This document shows positions 13,514 to 21,064 of a stretch of DNA of 64,000 nucleotides, piece by piece. The stretch covers positions 108,145 through 172,144 of the forward strand of contig JANWZD010000002.1 in NCBI GenBank assembly GCA_025054935.1. The letters are read 5' to 3'. The notes beneath the pieces were generated by a model. The model did not search any database, had not been told where the DNA came from, and was given only the letters and a program-made list of their open reading frames with translations. This DNA is from Dehalococcoidia bacterium. GTDB lineage: Bacteria > Chloroflexota > Dehalococcoidia > SpSt-223. Numbering within the stretch: the stretch's first letter is position 1; the number at the start of each line of letters is the position of its first letter. Made by a program: the position numbers and the translations under genes.

Positions 13514-16402
13514 GTGATTCCCGCCGACGGCCCGGCGCTTGGCCGCCTCACGGTGCAACGTCCCGAAGGCGAGCGGACAGAGCACGACTTAGCCGGCGAC
13601 GTTGCTCCTCTCGGCCGCGCTGAGGACAACGCCGTCGTGCTGCCCGACCTCGCCGTCTCGCGCCATCATGCCCAGATCGCTCGCCGCGACGGCGCGGTGG
13701 TCATCGTTGACCTCGGCAGCCTCAACGGCACCGTCGTGAATGGGGTCCGTCTTGCGGCGCGCCAGCCGTTTGCGCTCCGCGACGGCGATCGGATCGAGAT
13801 CGGGCCGTTTTCCCTTCTCTACACCGCGGCGGGGGAAGCGGCAGCGCCCGAGGAAGAAGCGCCCTTCCGAACGACCCGCTTGCTGCCGGCCGCCTCGCCG
13901 ACACCGGACGAGACCGCGGCGCTGCCTCTCCCCTCGGGTACCATGGCGCTTCCGACGGCCGCCGCGCCGCAGCTGCTAGTCTGGAGCGGCGGCCGCTCGG
14001 CTGTTTTCCCGCTCGAGGGCAGCGTCATCACAATCGGGCGCGCCGAGGACAACACCATCGTCATCGCCGACCCAACCGTCAGCCGCCGCCACGCCGAAAT
14101 TCGGCGCACGCCGGCAGGATGGATGCTGGTCGATCTCGGCAGCGGCAACGGCATCTACGTCCATGGCCAGCGCATCGCTGAGAAACTGCTGCGCAACAAC
14201 GACTCCGTTCGGATTGGTGAGACCGTCCAGTTGGTCTTCCTCGCGCCGCAGGAAGAGCCGCCTCCAGCACGCCGTGACGAGCTTCCAGCGGTCGAGGTCG
14301 GCAGCCGCGGAGTCATCACGATCGGCCGCGACCGCGCGAACGACCTCATTCTCAGCCATCCCCAAGTGTCGCGGTTTCACGCCAAACTGGAGCGGCGGGG
14401 CGAGCAGCTTGTGCTCATCGACCTCGGCTCGACGAACGGGACGTTCCTCAACGGCGCACCGATCACCGAGAAGGCGCTCAAAGAAGGCGACACGATCCAG
14501 ATCGGACCCTACACGCTTACGCTCGCCGACGGAACACTTGCGCCCGTCACGGCTGAGCGCGGGATCCGCATCGACGCCGTCGGCCTGACGCGAACTGTGG
14601 GGCGCGGCGTGACGATCCTGCAGCCCGTCACCCTGACGATCAAGCCGCGGGAGTTTGTCGCGATTGTCGGCGCAAGCGGCACGGGCAAATCGACGCTGCT
14701 GGATGCCCTGTGCGGCTTTCGCCCCGCGACCGCAGGGAGAGTGTTCTACAACGGGATCGACCTCTACCAATCCTATGACGCCTTCCGAACGTCGATCGGG
14801 TACGTGCCGCAAGAGGACATCATCCATCGCGACTTACCGCTGCGGCGCGCCCTGCGCTATGCGGCTGAGCTCCGCCTGCCGCGGGATACGACGCCTGCGG
14901 AGCGCGAAGGGCGCATTGATGAAGTGCTCGACGACCTCGGGCTTACCGACCGGCAGACGACGCCGATCGCTCGCCTCTCCGGCGGGCAGCGTAAGCGCGT
15001 CAGCGTGGCGGTCGAGCTGCTGACGAAGCCGAGCCTTCTGTTCCTCGACGAGCCGACCTCCGGGCTCGACCCGGCGACGGAGACGCGGATGATGCGCCTC
15101 CTCCGCGAGCTCGCCGACCAAGGCCGCACGCTGGTCTTGGTCACGCACGCCACTCAGAACATCCTCTTGTGCGACAAAGTCATTTTTCTCGCCAAAGGCG
15201 GCTATCTCGCCTTCTTGGGTACTCCGCAGGAGGCGCTGGACTTCTTTGGGGTGCAGGACTTTGTCGACATCTACGACGTCCTCGAGAAGGAACCGGCGCC
15301 GGGCCAGTATGCGGAGCGGTTCCGCGCCTCCCCTTACTTCCTGCGCCATCTCGCCGAGGTGGCCGCCCTCGACCCCGAGGGCGTTACCGGGACAGCGCGC
15401 CGCCGTCCGCCACCGTCTGACCACGGCATTTCGCGGTTCCGTCAGTTCAGCATCCTCCTGCGCCGTTCGCTCGATCTGCTCTGGATGAACAAGCGGGCGC
15501 TCGCCATTCTGCTGCTGCAGGCTCCGGTCATCGCGCTCCTGATTGGGATGGTCTACGGCCGGGCGGTGTTCAGCGAGCGGCCGTTGCTGCTTCCCCCAGA
15601 GCAGCTGGTTGCCGCTCGGCTCCCCCCGCCGCTCTCGCCCGTGGACTGGCCGCGCAACTGCGGCCTGAGCGATGACGAAATTGCGGCCCTGCCGGCCGCG
15701 CTCCGGAGCGACGACCTGAAGCAGCCGTGCGGCAACGCGCACAACGGCATGAATGTGCTCTTCCTCTTGACGGTCGTCTCGATTTGGCTGGGAGTGTCGA
15801 ACGCCGCGAAAGAGATTGTCAAAGAGCTGCCGGTCTATCGCCGAGAGCGGATGGTGTCGCTCAAGATCGCGCCCTATCTCGCCGCGAAGCTCGCGCTGCT
15901 TGTTCTCATCACGGTCGTGCAGGCGGCGCTTTTAGTCGGGATCGTCGCCGCGCTGATTCCGCTTCCTCTCTCTTCGCTTGAAGCGCGCGCCGGCTTCTTC
16001 GCCGCGGTGCTCCTCACCTTTTTTGCCGCGACGTGCCTCGGGCTGGGCGTCTCTGCGCTTGTCAGCACTAACGATGAGGCCGGAAACCTTGTTCCCATCC
16101 TTCTTCTCCCGCAGATCATCTTTGCCGGCGCGATCTTCCCCGTTCGCGAGATGGGTGAGCTGGCCCGCCTCATCGCGGCCGCAACGCTGAGCAAATGGAG
16201 CTGGGAGGCGTTGGGCGCGATCGTCGATATCCCGCGCATCGCGCGCGCGCAAGGGGGGCAGAGCCTCGCGATCCTCGACGAGAATAAATGGGGGCGGACA
16301 TTTGACATCGCAGTGCCTCACAATCTCGCCGTCTTGGCGCTGTTTGCGCTCGTGCTCCTCCTAGCGGCGTATGTCGCTCTCAGGCGAAAGGACAGTCTCT
16401 AA
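13514..16402 (+). CDS. ABCG-type ABC transporter with three FHA domains
   Basis: The 962-residue protein joins three forkhead-associated domains (about residues 30-90, 170-225 and 265-320; each has GR...SRxHA...DLGSxNGxxxxG) to an ABC ATPase and an ABC2-type membrane domain. The ATPase has Walker A GASGTGKST near 386, signature LSGGQRKRV near 488 and Walker B LLFLDEPTSGLD near 508. At least six membrane helices start near residue 655. This is a half-transporter that should dimerise. FHA domains bind phosphothreonine, so Ser/Thr kinases probably control it. The GTG start at 13514 has GGAG 4 nt upstream and lies behind the promoter. It leads a likely operon with a glycosyltransferase and an RNase Z-like gene. 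Confidence 0.92.
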   Translation: MIPADGPALGRLTVQRPEGERTEHDLAGDVAPLGRAEDNAVVLPDLAVSRHHAQIARRDGAVVIVDLGSLNGTVVNGVRLAARQPFALRDGDRIEIGPFSLLYTAAGEAAAPEEEAPFRTTRLLPAASPTPDETAALPLPSGTMALPTAAAPQLLVWSGGRSAVFPLEGSVITIGRAEDNTIVIADPTVSRRHAEIRRTPAGWMLVDLGSGNGIYVHGQRIAEKLLRNNDSVRIGETVQLVFLAPQEEPPPARRDELPAVEVGSRGVITIGRDRANDLILSHPQVSRFHAKLERRGEQLVLIDLGSTNGTFLNGAPITEKALKEGDTIQIGPYTLTLADGTLAPVTAERGIRIDAVGLTRTVGRGVTILQPVTLTIKPREFVAIVGASGTGKSTLLDALCGFRPATAGRVFYNGIDLYQSYDAFRTSIGYVPQEDIIHRDLPLRRALRYAAELRLPRDTTPAEREGRIDEVLDDLGLTDRQTTPIARLSGGQRKRVSVAVELLTKPSLLFLDEPTSGLDPATETRMMRLLRELADQGRTLVLVTHATQNILLCDKVIFLAKGGYLAFLGTPQEALDFFGVQDFVDIYDVLEKEPAPGQYAERFRASPYFLRHLAEVAALDPEGVTGTARRRPPPSDHGISRFRQFSILLRRSLDLLWMNKRALAILLLQAPVIALLIGMVYGRAVFSERPLLLPPEQLVAARLPPPLSPVDWPRNCGLSDDEIAALPAALRSDDLKQPCGNAHNGMNVLFLLTVVSIWLGVSNAAKEIVKELPVYRRERMVSLKIAPYLAAKLALLVLITVVQAALLVGIVAALIPLPLSSLEARAGFFAAVLLTFFAATCLGLGVSALVSTNDEAGNLVPILLLPQIIFAGAIFPVREMGELARLIAAATLSKWSWEALGAIVDIPRIARAQGGQSLAILDENKWGRTFDIAVPHNLAVLALFALVLLLAAYVALRRKDSL

Positions 16403-16405
16403 TCC

Positions 16406-18295
16406 GTGACGCTGCGCACGCCCTCGGTCCCACCGCTGTCGCCGCGGCCGTTCCTCGCGGCGCGGGTTTTGGCCGCCGAGCGGCCCGCGGCGACGCCGCT
16501 CGTCTTGGCGGTCGCGTTCGCGCTCATCTTGGCCGTCGTACTCGCGCTGCTCTGGCCGATGCTTGGCCGGCGGTATGTCTACGACGAGGTGAGCTTCGCC
16601 CAGATGGGGGAAGCGATCGCCCAAACCGGCATCCCCTACGCCAACGTCGGCTTCATGATCAATCACAAGGGGCGGATCGACCAGCAGTATGAATACGGGC
16701 TGTGGCATCCGCCGCTCTATCTCTATACGCTCGGGCTGACCTTCAAGCTGTTCGGCGTCAGCGAAACAACTGCGCGCCTGCTCGGCGTCGCGACGATGAT
16801 GCTGACTGCCCTCTTCCTCTTTCTCGCGGTGCGCGCTGCGCTCAGCGCGCATCCGAACCGCGACGGCTTTGCCCTTTGGGCCGTGCTGCTCTATGTCTTC
16901 AACCCGCTGACGCTGCAGAGCGCCCTGCTGCTCGATATCGACGGCACAGTCCTGACGGTCATGGTGATGCTCCTAGTCTGGCTTTACCTCGCTCTGCGCG
17001 ACGCGGGCTGGTGGAGCCGGCTGGCTGTCGGCGTCGCGTTTGCGGGCGCGCTTTGGGCAAAGATGACGACGCCGTTCTTCTTTCTCGGGGCGGTCGTCGT
17101 CTATCGGGCGCTGCAGGGCCGGCTTGACCGCGGAGTTGCCGAGGCACTCACGATCGGCAGCGTTGGGGTGGCGCTCTTTCTCCCGAGCTGGTGGCTTGTC
17201 TGCTTCATGACCGGGATGCCGTTCGAGATGCCGTTTGAGGTGCTCGCGCGTGAGTTTGAGGATGCCGCCGGCTACGGCATCCGCTCGCTGCGCACGTTCG
17301 ACGCGATCGCCCAAGCCGCGCAGCCGGCGCTCCGCTGGATCGGGCCGTTCTTAGTGCTGGTGCTGGCCGGCGCGACGATCGTTCGGGGCATCGACCATCT
17401 CCGCTTCTTCATCGCGGCGCTCATCGGCCTCGCTGCGCGCGCCCGGCGGCATCTTCTCCCCGCCGCGGCGCCCCGCCGGCCGGCGCCCACCGCGCCGGTG
17501 GTGTCGGCGAGCCCGCCGGCTGATGGGGTGACGGGCGGGCAGGGCGTCGATCTCTTCATCGCCCTCGCCTGGGCCTGTCTCCTCATCTATCTCATCAAGA
17601 CGGCGGGCGAATTTCCGAAATACCATATCGCCGCGATGCCGGCCCTAGCCGGCGCCGTCGCCTTGTTCTCAGCGCGGGTCTTCCGCCGGCTGCATCCGCT
17701 CGAGGTAGCGCTCCATCCCCTCACGATGGCCGCGCTTGTCGGATACTTCTTCTTCGAGGTACGCTCGGCGTACATCAACGTCTGGACTTTCGATTTCCTG
17801 CCGCCGCTTCTCTCGGTGCCGGCGCTGCTTGTCCTCCCGGCGCTCGCTGTCGGCGTGGTCGTTGCGCGCCGGATCGGCCCTCAGCTCGTGCTTCTCCCCG
17901 CAATCGCCTCGATCGCTTGGAGCCTCCCGGTTGTCTATGACCAGTCGCTCTCGCCGACCTCGACGAACTATTTCTACGGCATCAGCGGCGGACCCGAGAT
18001 TGGGGCGCTTGCAGCGTCGATCCTGCGGCCGGACGAGTTCTACCTCGCTTGGAAAGATGTCGCCTACTATCTTCCCAACAAGAACTATGTCGACCAGGAC
18101 TCGCTGTGGCATCTGCTGAATGTCGACAAGGGACGGTTCACCGGCGACTGGTTCGGGCGTCCGATCCGCGTCATCATCATCTTCGGCCGCGACCCGTTTC
18201 TGCGTCAGCAGTTCTATGCTGAGTTTGAGCCTCTCTATGAAGTGCGCGAGGTGATCGGCGACTTCGCCCTGCTCACGCGCAAGCCGGGGCGCTAG
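16406..18295 (+). CDS. GT-C-fold membrane glycosyltransferase (PMT/ArnT-like)
   Basis: The 629-residue polytopic protein has the GT-C layout. After the first membrane helix comes an extracytoplasmic loop with acidic YDEVSFAQMGEAI, corresponding to the catalytic Asp/Glu of PMT/ArnT enzymes, and then WHPPLYLYTLGLTFKLFG. About a dozen hydrophobic segments follow, and the C-terminus is soluble. Such enzymes transfer a sugar from a polyprenyl-phosphate donor to an acceptor outside the membrane. A Pro/Ala-rich loop near residues 345-375 is unusual. The gene starts 4 nt after the FHA-ABC transporter, so an exported glycoconjugate could link the two. Confidence 0.85.
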   Translation: MTLRTPSVPPLSPRPFLAARVLAAERPAATPLVLAVAFALILAVVLALLWPMLGRRYVYDEVSFAQMGEAIAQTGIPYANVGFMINHKGRIDQQYEYGLWHPPLYLYTLGLTFKLFGVSETTARLLGVATMMLTALFLFLAVRAALSAHPNRDGFALWAVLLYVFNPLTLQSALLLDIDGTVLTVMVMLLVWLYLALRDAGWWSRLAVGVAFAGALWAKMTTPFFFLGAVVVYRALQGRLDRGVAEALTIGSVGVALFLPSWWLVCFMTGMPFEMPFEVLAREFEDAAGYGIRSLRTFDAIAQAAQPALRWIGPFLVLVLAGATIVRGIDHLRFFIAALIGLAARARRHLLPAAAPRRPAPTAPVVSASPPADGVTGGQGVDLFIALAWACLLIYLIKTAGEFPKYHIAAMPALAGAVALFSARVFRRLHPLEVALHPLTMAALVGYFFFEVRSAYINVWTFDFLPPLLSVPALLVLPALAVGVVVARRIGPQLVLLPAIASIAWSLPVVYDQSLSPTSTNYFYGISGGPEIGALAASILRPDEFYLAWKDVAYYLPNKNYVDQDSLWHLLNVDKGRFTGDWFGRPIRVIIIFGRDPFLRQQFYAEFEPLYEVREVIGDFALLTRKPGR

Positions 18296-18297
18296 CG

Positions 18298-19200
18298 ATG
18301 CTTGATGTCGCCTTGCTGGGCACGGGCGGCATGATGCCCTTACCTGGCCGTTGGCTTGCGAGCGCAATGGTGCGCGCTGAAGGGCGGGTCGTGTTGATCG
18401 ACTGCGGCGAGGGCACGCAGATCGCGGCGCGGCAGCACGGCTTCAGCTTCCGAGATATCGAGGCGATCCTGATCACACACTACCACGCCGATCACACCGG
18501 CGGCATCGCCGGCGTCCTGCTGTCGATGGAGCTGGCCGATCGCCGCGAACCGGTGCTGATTGCCGGCCCCCCCGGGCTGCGCCGCCTGCTTGAGGCGGTG
18601 ACCGTCTTCAGCGGGCGGCTGCCGTTCGAGGTGCACTCGCTCGAGCTGCAGGAAGGCGCCTCCTTTGATGTCGGGCCGTTGCGCATCTCCTGCCAGCTCG
18701 GTGACCATTGGGCGCCCTGTTTCGCCTATCGGCTCGACCTTCCCCGCGCGCCCCGCTTTCTCCCCGAGCGGGCGCGCGAACTGGGGATCCCAGTCGAGCA
18801 GTGGAAAGTGCTGCAGGGAGGCGAGGCGATTCAGCTCGGCAGCCGCGTCATCGCGCCCGAAGACGTGCTCGGCCCGCCTCGCCGCGGCCTGAGCGTGGCG
18901 TATGTCACCGACACCCGGCCGACCGAGCGGCTGCCGACGTTTCTGCGCGAGGTCGATCTGCTGATCTGCGAGGCGACGTTCGCAGACCCAGCGCAAGCCG
19001 ACCGCGCGGTCGAACGGAAGCACATGCTCTTTCGCGAAGCAGGCGCGCTCGCCGCCGCCGCGGGCGCGCGTCGCCTCTGGCTGACCCACTTCAGCCCGGC
19101 GCTGACCGACCCCGAGCGCTGGATCGACGAAGCGCGCCGCGAGTTCGAACACGTGACGGTCGGCTACGACGGGCTGCGCACGACGCTCGCCTTCGATTGA
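18298..19200 (+). CDS. RNase Z-like metallo-beta-lactamase-fold hydrolase
   Basis: The 300-residue protein has the MBL metal motif THYHADHTGGIAGVL, followed by LGDHWAPCFAYR, YVTDTRP (metal Asp) and LTHFSPAL (late His). LIDCGEGTQIAARQ near the N-terminus is the tRNase Z type of IDCGEGTQ. RNase Z cleaves the 3' trailer of tRNA precursors. tRNA genes with an encoded CCA, such as the one in this window, often do not need it, so a non-tRNA substrate is possible. The gene begins 2 nt after the glycosyltransferase stop and is the last of that operon. The homology is strong and the function moderately sure. Confidence 0.85.
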   Translation: MLDVALLGTGGMMPLPGRWLASAMVRAEGRVVLIDCGEGTQIAARQHGFSFRDIEAILITHYHADHTGGIAGVLLSMELADRREPVLIAGPPGLRRLLEAVTVFSGRLPFEVHSLELQEGASFDVGPLRISCQLGDHWAPCFAYRLDLPRAPRFLPERARELGIPVEQWKVLQGGEAIQLGSRVIAPEDVLGPPRRGLSVAYVTDTRPTERLPTFLREVDLLICEATFADPAQADRAVERKHMLFREAGALAAAAGARRLWLTHFSPALTDPERWIDEARREFEHVTVGYDGLRTTLAFD

Positions 19201-19550
19201 GGCTAGGAGCGCCTCAGCGCAGAGCAGCGGGACGGCGAAGAGTGTCCCTGCTCGGCTCGTTGCTGGTCTGCCGCGCTATCTGCGGCGCTCGGCAAGCGCA
19301 TCGCTGCGGAAGATCGCTCTCCCGCGAAGGGCAGTCATCGGTCCTGGGCCGGAGAGCCTCTCTGGGCGGAGAACGTCGTCGCCTCGGCCGGGCAGGACGA
19401 GGCCGCTCCTGTCGAGACGGGGGCCGCTCCCGCGCCACCCGACTGGCGCGCTCGACCCGCGCCGCAGGAGGGGGCTCTTTGCCGCACTGCCCGGCGGTCG
19501 GTGCCGCAGGAGCGGGCCCGCGCTGCTCTCCGGAGCAGCAAGCGAGGCGG
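19201..19550. other. Intergenic region between convergent genes
   Basis: About 350 nt. Near the RNase Z stop, GAGCAGCGGGAC (from 19222) and GTCCCTGCTC (to 19253) form a bulged hairpin without a T-tract, perhaps a terminator. I see no gene in the rest. Confidence 0.45.
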
Positions 19551-19868
19551 TTAGCCGTCTGGCCGCTCGCCCCGCTCGTCGAACACTTCGCTGACCGGGG
19601 TGAGGATCCGCTCCTCGGCGGCGGTCAGGACGTTGGTCTCTTCCTGCGCCCGTTTGAACTCTGGGGTTTGGCTGAACGCGTGCATCTCCTCCGCGGAGCG
19701 CCACCACGTCGTGTAGTAGAAGACACGGGGGTTCTCGAGGCTGCGGCACATCGAGCGCTTGATGAAGCCAGGGGCTTTACGCTGCAGTTCCCCCTCGCGC
19801 CGCTTCCATTCGAGAAAGTCTTCCTCTCTGCCGGGCTTGATGATGAATTGGACGTGCAGGCCGTGCAT
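19551..19868 (-). CDS. Antibiotic biosynthesis monooxygenase (ABM)-fold protein
   Basis: The 105-residue protein has the dimeric alpha/beta-barrel ABM fold: a first strand HVQFIIKPGREEDFLEW, then a GFIKRSMCRSLENPRVFYYTTWWRSAEEMHAFSQTPEF block typical of the strand-helix pair around the pocket. Relatives include quinol monooxygenases, haem-degrading enzymes and stress proteins; nothing here selects one. The ATG at 19868 is set by GAGGAGA just upstream and by the fold boundary. A perfect TATAAT lies 28 nt before it. It is divergent from the dienelactone hydrolase-like lipoprotein gene. Confidence 0.82.
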   Translation of the reverse strand: MHGLHVQFIIKPGREEDFLEWKRREGELQRKAPGFIKRSMCRSLENPRVFYYTTWWRSAEEMHAFSQTPEFKRAQEETNVLTAAEERILTPVSEVFDERGERPDG

Positions 19869-19896
19869 CGGTCTCCTCAGCGCGTCATTCAGGGCG

Positions 19897-19902
19897 ATTA
19901 TA
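19897..19902 (-). promoter_or_regulatory. -10 box of the ABM-fold gene
   Basis: A perfect TATAAT on the minus strand (19902-19897), 28 nt upstream of the ATG. No clear -35. Confidence 0.55.
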
Positions 19903-19974
19903 GGCAGTGAAAAATCTTCGAGGCGACAACGATGGCGCGTAAACTGATTGCGGTAGCATGCCAAGGAGGAGACG

Positions 19975-20967
19975 GTGCCGTCGTTGAACGAATATCAGCG
20001 CTACCTCCTCGAGGAATTTGCCGAGGAGTATCTCCAGGGCCGACTCGACCGTCGGGAGCTTCTGCGCCGAGCGGTGCTCGTGACAGGGAGCGTGGCGAGC
20101 GCGGCGGCGGCGCTCTCCATGCTTGGCTGCTCGCCCGCGAACGCGCCAGCAGCAGGAGCGGGCCCCTCGCTCGCGGCGACCCCAAGCCCGGTGCCGGCGC
20201 AAGCGACCCGTCCCCCGGCAGCCACCGCCACGCCTGTCGTCGGTCCAGACGCGACGGTCACCCCCACCGACCCCGCGGTGCAAGCCCGCGAAGTGACCTA
20301 TCCCGGTCCGGCCGGTCCCCTCATCGGCTATCTTGCTCGCCCCACTCAGCCGGGAACATATCCCGGCGTCATCGTCATTCATGAAAACCAAGGGCTGACG
20401 GCGCATATCGAGGAGGTAACGCGCCGAATCGCAAAAGTCGGCTTCATCGCGCTCGCGCCGGACCTCGTTTCGCGAGCGGGGGGCACCAAGACGGTCGCCG
20501 ACCCTGCCCGCATTGCCGCCGCCCTCAGCCAAACGCCGGCCGACGACCTGACGGCCGACTTGCTGGCGAGTCTTGCCTTTCTCAAGCAGCAGCCGGGCGT
20601 GCAGCCGGCCAAGTTTGGCGTCTTTGGGTTCTGTTTCGGCGGCGGCTATACCTACCGGCTCGCGCTCGCCTCGTCCGAGATCGCGGCAGCGACGCCATGG
20701 TACGGCCCTGCGCCGCCGCTGGATCAAGTGCCAAACCTCCGCGGCGCGATTTGGGCGGTCTACGCCGGCAACGACGCTCGGATCAACGCGAGCTTGCCCG
20801 ATCTCGAAGCGGCGATGCGGGCGAGCAACAAGCGGTTCAGCTATGAGATCTACCCCAACACGGCCCATGCGTTCCATCGGACGACCGACAATCCTGTGCA
20901 CATGGAGGCGGCGAAGGACGCGTGGCAGAAGATGGTTGACTTCCTGACCCGCGAACTGAAGTCGTAG
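19975..20967 (+). CDS. Exported dienelactone hydrolase-family lipoprotein
   Basis: The 330-residue protein has an N-terminal RRELLRR followed by a hydrophobic stretch and lipobox LSMLGC (C52), so it is probably exported by Tat and lipid-anchored. A Thr/Pro linker leads to an alpha/beta-hydrolase domain: HENQGL, nucleophile elbow FGFCFGG (Cys nucleophile near residue 220), an Asp in AVYAGNDARI and a His in NTAHAFHR. This is the Cys-Asp-His triad of dienelactone hydrolases, which open lactone rings in aromatic degradation. No chlorocatechol genes are near, so the substrate is open. The GTG start has AAGGAGGAG upstream and a TAGCAT -10 box further up. Confidence 0.88.
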   Translation: MPSLNEYQRYLLEEFAEEYLQGRLDRRELLRRAVLVTGSVASAAAALSMLGCSPANAPAAGAGPSLAATPSPVPAQATRPPAATATPVVGPDATVTPTDPAVQAREVTYPGPAGPLIGYLARPTQPGTYPGVIVIHENQGLTAHIEEVTRRIAKVGFIALAPDLVSRAGGTKTVADPARIAAALSQTPADDLTADLLASLAFLKQQPGVQPAKFGVFGFCFGGGYTYRLALASSEIAAATPWYGPAPPLDQVPNLRGAIWAVYAGNDARINASLPDLEAAMRASNKRFSYEIYPNTAHAFHRTTDNPVHMEAAKDAWQKMVDFLTRELKS

Positions 20968-21019
20968 CCGTTGTCTCCCCGCAAGGGCCGCTCGTTCTGC
21001 GCGCCTCGGCCGTGCGGCA

Positions 21020-21040
21020 GACAGGCGGACCGCCTCTGTC
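21020..21040. terminator. Palindrome between convergent genes
   Basis: GACAGGCGG and CCGCCTCTGTC form an imperfect dyad between two convergent stop codons. There is no T-tract. A bidirectional terminator is possible. Confidence 0.3.
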
Positions 21041-21064
21041 GTCGCGGGCGCGCGCTCGAGCGGC

